This document shows, one piece after another, positions 12,185-21,891 of a DNA stretch of 64,000 nt. The DNA comes from Avena insularis (taxonomy: Eukaryota > Streptophyta > Magnoliopsida > Poales > Poaceae). The stretch lies in the NCBI GenBank assembly GCA_023614405.1, contig CM042697.1, forward strand, positions 159,006,149 to 159,070,148. Direction: 5' to 3'. The notes under the pieces are model-generated. The model saw only the letters and a program-made list of their open reading frames with translations, ran no database searches and had not been told where the DNA came from. The stretch's first letter is position 1. Each line of letters begins with the position of its first letter. The position numbers were made by a program, and so were the translations under genes.

Positions 12185-12707
12185 GACCGGAGCAAAGAAG
12201 ATAGGCCACCCGACCGTGGCTAAGGTGCCACCCGTCGTCAGCGAAGAGGATCCCTCCCGGAAGAGGAAGGCGGACGAAGTTGTCGTCTCTGCGGATAGCG
12301 CCAAGAAGGCCAAGGGTGACGATGTCGTCACGATCTCCGACGGCATGGCGATTGCGCTGAATGAGCCCGCAGTGGAGGCGGCCATACCCACGAAGGAGGG
12401 TGCTCCCTCACCTGGGGTGACCGAGCCAGCCTCCTTTGGCGCCGGTTCTTCCATCGCCACGTTCCCGCGCTTCATGGCCAGATCGGCTATAGCGAGTGGG
12501 ACCTCGCCCTCGAGCCGTGCACCTGGGGTCGCTGACGCGGAGGTCGAGCAGCGTCGTGGGCACACGCCGACTCTCCTCACGTCCGTGGATGCGATACAAC
12601 TTCACGGCATGCTTGGCGCAGCCATCTAGGTATGTCTAGTCCCCGAGGATAAGGCCGGTGAGTTGCAGCGGTCTGATTCTTCTAGTGTATTGTTGTTTTT
12701 TTCACGT

Positions 12708-12883
12708 CCAGTCCCCGAGTGCACACTCGCTGAATTTCGGCGAGTGGGCACTTAGGATTTCTTGATTGCCAGTCTCCGAGTGCACACTCGCTGAATTTCA
12801 GCGGGTGGGCACTTAGGATTTCTTGATTGCCAGTTCCCGAGTGCGTACTTGCTGAATTTCAGCGGGTAGGCACTTAGGATTTC
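12708..12883 (+). repeat. Three tandem 61-bp repeats inside an intron of the antisense gene
   Basis: Units start at 12708, 12769 and 12830. Each begins CCAGTCCCCGAGTGCACAC or a close variant, contains GCTGAATTTC, and ends with GGGCACTTAGGATTTC or a variant. The units carry GAGTGCACACTC and CGAGTGGGCACTT, so they have internal dyad symmetry. The repeat lies within an apparent intron (donor GTATGT at 12630, acceptor TTGGCAG near 12940). No protein is encoded. Confidence 0.85.
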
Positions 12884-13288
12884 ACTTTGGTTAACTGTTT
12901 GAATTGTGTGCGAGTGCATAGCGTGAATCAGCTGACCGATTGGCAGCGAAACACCGCGCGGAGAAAGAATTGGCCGCCGTCCAAGAGGCGAATAAGGGGC
13001 TTCAGGCAGTTGCCGTGAAGGCAGAGGAGGCTCGCCAGGGACTTGTCCCCGTGGGTGAGTTGGCAGCGGTGCAATCGGCGTTGAGCTCGGCTGAGAAGCG
13101 GATCGCCGATCTTGAGCGCGAGCTGATGGAGGCGAAGGAGGAAGCGAGCTCGGCGGATGGGCGAGCCAAGGCCGCCATTACAGCCGCCGCAGAGGATCGT
13201 AAAGTGTCCGACGCCCTTGTTGCTGGGCTTCAGGACGACTATACGTCGCTTCAATGCTTCATCACGGATCTCTCCCGCCCCTTGATTG

Positions 13289-13366
13289 GTAAGTGTATCT
13301 GCCCCTGCCAATAGCGTGTGCCTTTTTGTGATGTCCGACGTACTCACTATTATCTCCTATTCGCAG
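13289..13366 (+). other. Last intron of the antisense gene
   Basis: Donor GTAAGTGTA at 13289 and acceptor CTATTCGCAG ending at 13366, before GTCGCATCC. The flanking exons are coiled-coil sequence ending SRPLIG and a helical region starting RILDSAEEASSFDARQ. Confidence 0.7.
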
Positions 13367-13942
13367 GTCGCATCCTTGATAGTGCGGAAGAAGCGAGCTC
13401 GTTCGACGCGCGGCAATGTGTGGCCATGCTCGTCGACTCGGCGACGTTGTCGGCGACATGCATCCAGGCCTACCTCCAGGAGATATCGCCCACGGAAGTA
13501 ATTCCCAGCGACCTCGTCGAGGTGTGGAAGTACTTGGAGAAGGCGCCGTCGGTCGTTGAGTTCATGACGCGGTCGGCGTTCCGGCGCGGAGCGGCGATGG
13601 CGCTTAGCCTTGGGCTCGCTCATTTTCCAGAAGATTTCGATCTGGACGACGTGACGAGTGGCTACCCATCGTCGACTGGCGCGGTGGAGCTCTCCGAGGT
13701 GCTCAAGTTGACGGACCGCGCCGTGATGTACTCCGAGCGTGTCTGGGCAATGGGCGACCTCATACATGCGAGAGGCGGTCGTCGCACCGCGACCCGAGCC
13801 GTAGCACCGAGACTTCAAGATCGAGCAGCCCTTCCGCGCGGCGATGGCGGGTGAGCTGACGACATACCCGTCAAACCCGTACACGCCGTTTATCCGCAAT
13901 CGCAAGGGTGCTGGCGAGTCGTCGTCGAAGCCTGTGAAATAG

Positions 13943-14776
13943 AATAGTTTGCCCTGGGGCGTTAGTAGCAGATCTGCCATTTGGGCATATTTTGTATTCT
14001 AAAATGATTGCAACATGCTATGAATGTGATATCGTGTTTGTTTCATGACTTGTCATGTGTATTCCGATTGGGGTTTGAGCAGGTCCCGGCGCGTCCACCC
14101 TTTGTGGGGTTTACCTCGTGTGTGATGTGTTTGTGGTTTTGAATGTTTTGTTATTGTGGTACTACTTTGGACTCGAAGAGCCAATCGCCAGCGACTCCTT
14201 GAGCGCTCTATACTTCACGTTTTCCTTGCGTGAGCGAGGTCGGGTGGCGAGTCCCGGCGTGGTACTTGGTTGTTCTAGGTGCGACTCGAGGGTGGGTGAG
14301 GACTTGGCGCGTTAGTTTGGGCGCATCACTCCTGCCTGGCCCGTTGGGTCAGTCGCGTGGCGAGTCCTGGGCATGCTCTCATACTTGGCGTTTTCCCGAG
14401 CCGCTCGCAATGAACTGGTCGTTAGTCCCCGAGCGTGGTGCTTGGCCATTCGAGTCGCTATGTCGAGGATGCGGAGGATCATGGTCATTTGTAGAAGCGA
14501 AAGCGATTGTCTTGGCTCGTGAAACCCGATCGGGCTAAGCGACTCAATGGGGCTCCAGGTAGGCGTTTTTCGTGGACGATGCAAGACCTGAGGTGACTCA
14601 GTGCTCTTGCACCGCACTACTTAGCCGTGCCGATCTCTGTACCAAAGGTTGACTTCTGCGGTTAGCTTGACGCTGTCATTACGAGTGCGAGTGGCACAAG
14701 ACACGGAGAGTAGGCGCAATTTGCGGTAACCAATTCTTTTTATTTCATAGCGACTGGAGAGTACATATGTGGGGTT
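13943..14776. other. Spacer between antisense gene and integrase in the Tat element
   Basis: No supported gene. This is where the two convergent transcription units of the Tat element meet. It carries degenerate repeats of the type GGCGAGTCC...TGGTACTTGG around 14240-14400. No reading frame here shows a known family. Confidence 0.5.
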
Positions 14777-15540
14777 CTAGGAGTAGAACTTACGTAGGAG
14801 GTTTACATTCCATGGTCGCTTGACATCGAGTTTGCCGTCCCCACGGACGTCGATGAGGTAGTAGGCGTCGTTGCCGAGTACTCGCTCGATGGCGAATGGT
14901 CCCTCCCACGGAGGGGAAAGCTTGTGCATGCCCTTCTTTTCCTGGACGAGGCGCAACACCAGGTCGCCTTCTTGGAAGGTGCGAGTTTTCACCCGCCGGC
15001 TGTGGTAGCGGCAGAGTCCCTGCTGGTAGATGGCGGTGCGTGACCGAGCGAGGTCATGTGCCTCGTCGAGTTGGTCGACTCCATCCTGGCTGGCGAGTTC
15101 GTTTGCAGCCTCCGTGTAGTGGACGACCCGCGGCGAGTCGTGCTCGAGGCCGGTGGGCATGACTGCCTCGGCGCCGTACACCATGAAAAAGGGGGTGAAT
15201 CCTGTCGACCTGTTGACAGAGGTGCGGATGCCCCAGATGACGGAGGGTAGCTCCTCGACCCAGCACCCGGCGGTGCGCTCGAGTGGTACTTGGAGTCGCG
15301 ACTTCAGGCCGTGGAGGATGCTTTGATTGGCCCGTTCCGCCTGGCCGTTGGATTCTGGGTGGGCGACTGATGCGAGGTCGAGCCGGATGTGGTGTTCTTC
15401 GCAGAATTCGGCCATGGCTCCTTTGGCAAAGTTGGTGCCGTTGTCCGTGATGATGCTGTTTGGGAACCCGTAGCGATATATGAGCTCGCGTAGGAATTTG
15501 GTGGCGGTCTTCCCGTCGCATTTTCAGACTGGCTTGGCCT
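14777..15540 (-). pseudogene. pol: Integrase core and C-terminus of the Tat element
   Basis: The readable - strand frame begins around ITDNGTNFAKGAMAEFCEEH (second catalytic Asp). It continues AHPESNGQAERANQSILHGL with the catalytic Glu, then VYGAEAVMPTGLE, and ends at the polyprotein C-terminus VKRPWNVNLLRKFYS followed by a stop at 14777. A TGA interrupts the core near 15523-15525, just after KWVEAKPV, and an upstream frameshift lies near 15560-15580. The enzyme would join element cDNA to target DNA; this copy is inactive. Confidence 0.87.
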
Positions 15541-17261
15541 CCACCCACTTTGTGAATTTGTCAACCGCGACCAGGAGGTGGTGTAGCCGGAGGGGGCCTT
15601 TTTGAAGGGGCCTACCATATCCATGCCCCACACGGCGAATGGCCAGGTGATGGGGATTGTCTTCAGCGCCGAGCTCGGCACGTGCGTCTGGTTGGCGTAC
15701 TTCTGGCACTTGGCGCACCGCTGGACGATGTCGACAGCATCGGCGTGTGCGGTGGGCCAGTAGAAGCCATGTCGCATAGCCTTGGCGACCAGGGAGCGGG
15801 CACCGGCGTGGTGGCCACAGTCGCCGGAGTAGATGTCGTGGAGGATCTTGCGTCCTTTGGCTGGTTGGACACAGCGTTGGAACACGCCGGTGACGCTTCG
15901 CTTGTGGAGCTCGCCGTCGATGATGGTGAAGGATTTGCATCGGCGTGTGATCATCCTAGCGTCCGTATCCTCTGCCGGCAAGGTGCCGGCCTCTAGGTAA
16001 GCGATGTAGGGCTTGGTCCAGTCGTCTGGCTCGATGACGAGTGCGACCAGGGCTGCCTCCGGCTGTAACGGGACTCCGATGTCGATCTCTCTCGGGGGGG
16101 GGGGGACTGATGGCTTGGTGATCGTGTCGAGGAAGACACCGGCGGGTGGTGCGAGTCGAGCCGACCCAATGCGAGTGAGTGCGTCGGCCTCCTCGTTCTT
16201 CCACCTATCAATCCACTCGACGGAGTAGCCTGCGAAGTGTCCGCCCAGCTTGTCCACTGCCTGGCGATATGCCGCCATGGTGGGGGAGACGGCGTCGCAG
16301 GTTCCAGCGACTTGCCCAGCGACGAGGTCGTAGTCGCCGTAGCAGCGTAGGCGGTTGACGTTCATCTCCCTGGCAGCTCGCATGCCGTGGAGTAAGGCCT
16401 CGTACTCGGCCATGTTGTTGGTGCAGGGGGTGAAGTCGAGGCATAGGACGTAGCGGAGCTTGTCGCCCTTCGGTGAAGTTAGCACGATCCCTGCTCCTGC
16501 GCCGTCCGTGTTCTTGGAGCCATCGAAGTGCAGGATCCAGTAATGGAGGTATGGCAGCTTCTCTGGCTGCTGGGCCTCTTCCCAGTCAGCGATGAAGTCC
16601 GCTAGAGCCTGCGACTTGATCACCTTCCGTGGCTCGTATTTGATGTTGTGAACGCCGATCTCGACGGCCCACTTGGCGACTCGCCCAGTCGCCTCACGGT
16701 TGCGGATGATGTCCTGCAACGGTGCTGAGGAGACGACCGTGATCAGGTGCTCCTGGAAGTAGTGCGGCAGGCGCCGCAGTGCTATGAAGACCGCGTATAC
16801 CAGTTTCTGGTACTGCGGGTATCGCTGGCGCGACTCGGTGAGGACCTCGCTGATGTAGTACACCGGTCGCTGTACTGGGCGCTCCTTTCCTTCCTCCGGC
16901 CGTTCGACGACCATGACGGCTGACGGCAGCCTTCGGAGGCGTGAGACCAGCATGGGTTCTTTGTCGACCAGGCGGAGAGTAGTGGTCGGCGAGTAGCACC
17001 TTCTTGAGGTCGCGAGCGCGTCGTCCGCCTCCTTGTCCCACGAAGGTGGGGTTCTTGCGCATCGGTATAGGGGCATCGCCTTTTAGCGGGGGATGAAGCG
17101 GCCGAGAGCCGCTACTCGTCCAGCCAGCCGGGCGTCGCGCGAGCACTCGGGTTTGCGAGTCGAGCGATCGTGTCGATCTTAGTGGGGTTCGCCTCGGTCC
17201 TCGCTTGGAGCAGCGTACCCCAGCGTTGTCTGCTGATGCGCCCGAAGGTGCATTTGCACTG
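15541..17261 (-). pseudogene. pol: RT C-terminus, two RNase H modules and integrase N-terminus of the Tat element
   Basis: An open stretch on the - strand from 17076 starts within the RT connection. Residues about 70-165 form the first RNase H-like module (PVYYISEVLTESRQRYPQYQ). Residues about 182-305 form the second, with D185 (HFDGS), E224 (NMAEYEAL), D248 (GDYDLV) and D298 (NEEADAL). This second, apparently active RNase H is a hallmark of the Tat/Ogre branch. The integrase HHCC zinc module follows (HDIYSGDCGHHAGARS ... CAKCQKYA), then the first catalytic Asp in VWGMDMVGPFKKA. Upstream, 17077-17261 contains the frameshifted RT thumb, starting at QCKCTFG beside the LARD insertion point. A 12-G run at 16094-16105 encodes part of a Pro-rich linker. 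Confidence 0.9.
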
Positions 17262-17266
17262 GTTAA
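17262..17266. repeat. Target-site duplication GTTAA, left copy
   Basis: GTTAA precedes the LARD LTR start TGTAACTACC and is repeated at 29445-29449 after the far LTR end. Joining the outer sides restores the Tat RT frame between KYKIKLN and QCKCTFG. Confidence 0.92.
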
Positions 17267-20200
17267 TGTAACTACCTCGGTGAATTCGCTCCTAGTACAA
17301 GCCGGATGATTAGAAATGGTTGAAATAATGCGGTGTGGCCCAAATGCCACTCACGAGTGAACCTTTCGGCCGTCCCAACCATTTCCGAACATCGGGACAA
17401 GAACGGGCGACGTAATCGGCAGGCGAAGGGATCAACTACATACACAAATGAGTATGTATGCAAGCCACCATACAATAGTACATCAGAGCCATTCCATCTA
17501 AAAAGAAAGGAAATATATGTCTGGCAAGATCCAAATATCCTAGATAGATATAATAGTGTAGGATATCTCCTCATACATCAATCAGCAGTATCAAGCGGGC
17601 GGAAGGCAGAATCCGATGCGGATAAGAAGCAAATCGGCATAAGATGCCCCATAAATAAGCACATCCCGCCCACAGATCTCACGGATCCCCGTTCCCGGAA
17701 TCTCTACACCGAATGATCGTTGCCCACATCGTCCGTCTCTTCCACCCAGTATCCGTCTTGCGAGTGTACCTGTTCATCTGAACCAATAATTTATCGTGTG
17801 AGACCCTAGGGGTACTCAGCAAGTCTTTATGCCTCTAAAGGGGACACAACACAGGGTGGCGCAATTGCAGCAAAAGATAAACCCTAGCAATTCTATAGAT
17901 ACTAAGCTAACCATCCGCCTAACCAGAGATGAGCGGATGTCCGTGAATTAATAACAACAGTTATAATGGTAATCTCAACAAATCCATCCTCCTCCTCGCT
18001 TACCGACGAGGAAGCGGACGAACAACCCCCCATCCATTGGCAGTTTTATTATCCATTCCGTGAGTGTTGCACTATTTACTAGTCAGGTACCTAGTCTAGT
18101 CAAATTAAAAAACGGTACTTTAGTTTTGCTTGTCTATGATCGAGAAACTGTGCTCCAAGTCGTCCATAACCGCGGACACGGCTTTCAGAAAGTTTTACCC
18201 TGCAGGGGTGCACAAATAGCAACACACACTCGATATGCCTCGGAAAAACCAAATCAAAACCCAACGAGGCGATCCGACAAAGCGATCACAGGATTCAGAA
18301 ATATTTCAGGGGGCCACCCCATTAAGCTACCCGCGACGAAGCTGGCCGGCTACGAGACGGACTCAAGGTTTGGGTGGACGGCTGTAAACGACTGGGAACC
18401 CGAAAGTGTGACTGGGCTTGTCGATACCGCGAAATCGTGTCCCTGCCCTAAACAGTACAGTGTGCAGTACCTCGCACAATTTAAATAAAGCAGTAAAGCA
18501 TGGCATAAGTACAGGATAGTAAATAAAACCTCAAACTAGTTTGTGGCCCCAAGAAATAAGAATGAATCAAGCTCTGGCTCAGGGGGGTTCATAAGCCTCC
18601 CGGATGTGGATAGCGCGAATATTCAAGGAACAGGAATCAAGTACTCGGGTCCTACGGGACACAAGTGAGCCTAAAAACCAAATAGCAAATATGGCTCACC
18701 GGTGCCACTTTCATTAGTTATCCCATTACTACTCAGATTAAGTTGTATAGGTACCTCGTTATCCATCAGACACCCACATACCCTACACATGCTGTTCTAC
18801 GACTCGCATGGCTCAAACAACTCCTGTAGTAATGGCTCATGGGATGGAGGAACAAGCTTCGGTGGGGTTTAAAAGTAAAGGCTATGCAATACTTGGGATT
18901 CAATTTAATGCAATCGCGACTCAATGATGCAAGAATAAGAAAGAGGCAATAGGTACTATATGTATGCAAGCATGTGGTAGTGCTTGCCTGGCAGCTCAGT
19001 TGAAGCAAGGAATGGATCTGGGTAGTGCTCCTGGTTCTCTTGATATATCCCCTGCTCAGCGTCTATTCGAAGAAGAACCAAACAAACAAGGCCAACATAA
19101 ATAAAGTGCGCAAGCATATGAATAAATGCGACAAGCAAACAATCATGCCATGATGAATGATGCACAATTTGCATGGCAATAAAGTAGCATGGCATGGGTG
19201 CGGTGTGGAATACAACAATAAAGCATTTTATTTAGTTTTGGCCCCATTTTATTCTCATATTAGTTGCTGTATACATTATATTTATATGATGCATGCTTCA
19301 AATCAAACCATGGAATGCATAAACATAAAGGTCTCGTCGAGCTAATCATTTTAGACATATCATTTATAAAATTTGGACTTATAAAACAAAAGTTATTAAC
19401 TTATTAAAGAAAAGGGGCATTTATTGTAATTTAAATAAACTTGGAATTTTAAATGTCCAAAATATATTTTGAATGGCATATTTGAATTCCTCACATTTTT
19501 CTGATTTGAAAACATATGTTATTTGTATTAATTGGATTTGTATATTAAAAGTTATTTAAAAACAGAATTCAATTTGAATTTGAATTAAGTTTGAAAAGAT
19601 TTGAATTAAAACAGAATCAGATAAATATTTTTGTTACTCAGGATTAGCGGATGGGCTTGACGTGGGTGGGCCTCTCTGCTGGAGGACTCCACAGCAGAAA
19701 CATTTTACACAGCTACTAGACCTAGGGAATGACAGGTGGGGCGGAGGCTTGAGTCCACATGATGGAGGGTGAGGCTGCCACGCTTGCAGTGGGGGCTGCA
19801 GGTTGATGGAGCAAAGCCAGGTGCTATTTGTAAAAGCAGTGCAGGCGGACATGTGGGGCGATAGGGAGCGGGTTCGAGTCAAAAGGCAGGGGGTTATGGG
19901 TAAAGACCACGCGTGCCTGTGGATCTTCCACATGACAGATCGGTCTTGGTGTGGCTGCACGGGCTCGATCCCATGACCTAGGGCTCGGAAGCGGCGATGG
20001 CCACCGGGCTGTCTTGGGGTAGCTGTCGGGGAGGTGGGCGAGGACTAGATGGGCTTCTGACGCTATGGCGAGGAGAGACGTATGACGCCGGCCGAAGAGA
20101 CCGTTCGCGGATGGTCCGCCGCGACCAGGGCAAGGCGGCGACTACGAGGATGTCCGGGGGTGGTTAGCTCACGGGAGTTGATTGGCGTGGTCGGATCGGC

Positions 20201-21853
20201 TGGGGGCATAGGGAGGCAGCGATGACGCGACGGCCGGGCGAGCTAGGGTTTCGCTCGAGGGCGCTTATGCACGGCTCGGTCCTTCTCCTCCACTTCTGCG
20301 TGTACGGGTCGGTGCAGGGGACTGGCCTTGGTCTTCCAGGCCACTCCACGGATGCGCGGCTTGACAGGATCAACGGACGGATGAGCAGGCCGACAGTGGC
20401 GGGCGTTTGGGTGAAGCAGTGGCGGTGGAAAAAGGAGGAGAGAGGAGGCTATGGGCGGATCTGGGCGAGCAGAGGAGAGCCGAGGGGGTGGTAGATAGGG
20501 AAGAGGGAGGTGGTGCCGTGGGCGCGGGGTAGATGGGAAAAGGTGGCTCGGTGCCACCTTTCCCTCCTCCTTGCTCACGTGCTCGTGGCCGAGCAGGACC
20601 AGGGCAGGGCAGGCTCGGGTTGAGGGGCCCTAGGCAGAGAGAGAGAGAGAGAGAGAGGGGAGGGTAGCCTCGGGTAGGGCTAGGTTTGGAGCTAGGGTAG
20701 TGGCTCGGGTGGGGTTTGGGGTAGCTAGAGTTGGGGCTTGAGGATAGAGGGAGAGGGTAGCCAGGTGGGGCCAGCTAGGTGAGAGAGAGAGAGAGAGCCG
20801 AGAGAGAGAGAGGGGAAGGGTAGGTTTAGGGTTTAGCTTAGAGCTAGGTTTAGAGGGGATGGTAGATAGATGAGATGGAGAGGTAGGTTTAGGGTTTGAA
20901 GAGAGGGAAGAGGTTAGATGCTAGGGTGTTCTTTTGTCAAGATCAAGCACAAACCAAACCCCAACAAGATCAAGACTAGCAAAAGAGAGGAAAAGGGGGA
21001 TGTGGTTTAAGCATGATCAACTTAGATCAAGCCAAAGGAAAAGATAGAGATAGGGAGAGGGGAAATGATGACCCACTCAAGATACAAAATAAACCAAATA
21101 CTAGAAAAGGTGGCACTTGCATGGGCCATGCAAAATATTTATTACCATGTTGATTCTTGTGAAAACAATAATATTAAACATGGCATTGTTCATTTGCATT
21201 TCCAAAGGTGGAATAAAGCCAAGAAAAAGAAATGAAAGGATGCCCCATGTGGAGTAGTTGGAGATGGCCATGTTTGGGTAAAATTGGGACTTGCTAGTGT
21301 GTATATACCACTAGATGCTTAATAGTCCCCAAATTATTCCAACATGAGCATAAACCCATAATAATCCATATGGAAGCTAGGAAAAGGGTTCCACTCACAA
21401 GGCATGCAAAGGTGGCCATGTGGCTCTCATATATCAATAATGTGAAAACAACATGATGCCAAGATGAGAGCATGTGGAATTAGAATTGGATCCATCCCAA
21501 CCCACATGAGCTAGAGGTAAAACCAATAAGTGCCAAGCTCATATTTAGTTGGATGGTGGAATTATAAGGTGGTGAAAGAAAGGTGGTGGAGTGGAATAAA
21601 AGATATGCCCCCAACTCAACTTGGGCATGAAGCAATATATCAAGAACCAAATACAATATCAAGAGGCAAATACAATTTACAATGCATATGAGATAAGAAC
21701 CAAAACAAAGAGGGTTTTGTATGATGCTCAAATGCAAGGTGGCATGATGATATGAGCATGATATAATGATGATGCAACAATTATATATTTGAAGTAGCCA
21801 TTATATTACTAGACCAAGTAGCATTACAATTGTTAGACAATGGGGATGCTACA
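17267..21853 (-). repeat. 3' LTR of the LARD-like element
   Basis: 4587 bp; on the - strand it starts TGTAGCATCCCC and ends GGTAGTTACA. It is near-identical over long blocks to 24829-29444, for example 20900-21850 against 28490-29440, with clustered differences in GC-rich parts (near 18300-18440 and 19650-20480). Short ORFs inside occur in both LTRs only by duplication. Confidence 0.92.
20636..20813. repeat. (GA)n microsatellites in the LARD LTR
   Basis: GA/AG runs at about 20636-20658 and 20780-20813 lie in a purine-rich part of the LTR. The matching part of the other LTR (about 28224-28237 and 28370-28398) has shorter runs, so the array length changed after insertion or is misread. Confidence 0.85.
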
Positions 21854-21872
21854 ACTCTCCCCCACTAAACAA
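21854..21872 (-). other. Polypurine tract of the LARD
   Basis: The - strand reads TTGTTTAGTGGGGGAGAGT directly before LTR start TGTAGCATCCCC. It parallels the chromovirus tract TTTAAGGGAGGAAGGTTTG. Confidence 0.8.
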
Positions 21873-21891
21873 GAATCTCGCCCCGAGATTC
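21873..21891 (-). promoter_or_regulatory. 19-nt palindrome beside the LARD polypurine tract
   Basis: GAATCTCGCCCCGAGATTC has perfect 8-nt arms around CCC and starts 19 nt from the LTR edge. Compared with 6195-6213, the outermost pair changed from A-T to G-C on both sides, so pairing is kept. Confidence 0.75.

Larger units (their letters stand above)
10525..13942 (+). pseudogene. Spliced antisense gene of the Tat element (putative gypsy-type transposon protein)
   Basis: This gene runs opposite to gag-pol, between integrase and the 3' LTR. I chose the ATG at 10525 because MALSTSLG heads a conserved N-terminus and follows a TATA box. The N-terminal part includes SIEQLAIFV, then in other frames ISEKKRPNACWRL, LKLKASF and LPPSGGWKKSWFYV, matching what I recall of the putative gypsy-type transposon domain of grass proteins. 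A middle exon is acidic and then Lys-rich (KKTKKKKEKEAKAPPKKKTK, a possible nuclear signal). A later exon is an Ala/Glu-rich coiled coil (about 12944-13288). The last exon ends GAGESSSKPVK at a TAG, 13940-13942. Introns with GT...AG ends are visible at 11337-11413, 12115-12184, about 12630-12940 and 13289-13366. Several frameshifts (near 10785, 10895, 10915 and 13790) break this copy. The function of the family is unknown. Confidence 0.75.

Noticed and set aside
12708..12883. CRISPR-like array
   Set aside because: The units are contiguous 61-bp tandem repeats with no unique spacers, in plant DNA within an intron.
21480..21737. Hydrophobic 85-codon - strand ORF, identical at 29071-29328
   Set aside because: Identity follows from the two LARD LTRs being near-identical; no family or coding signal is visible.
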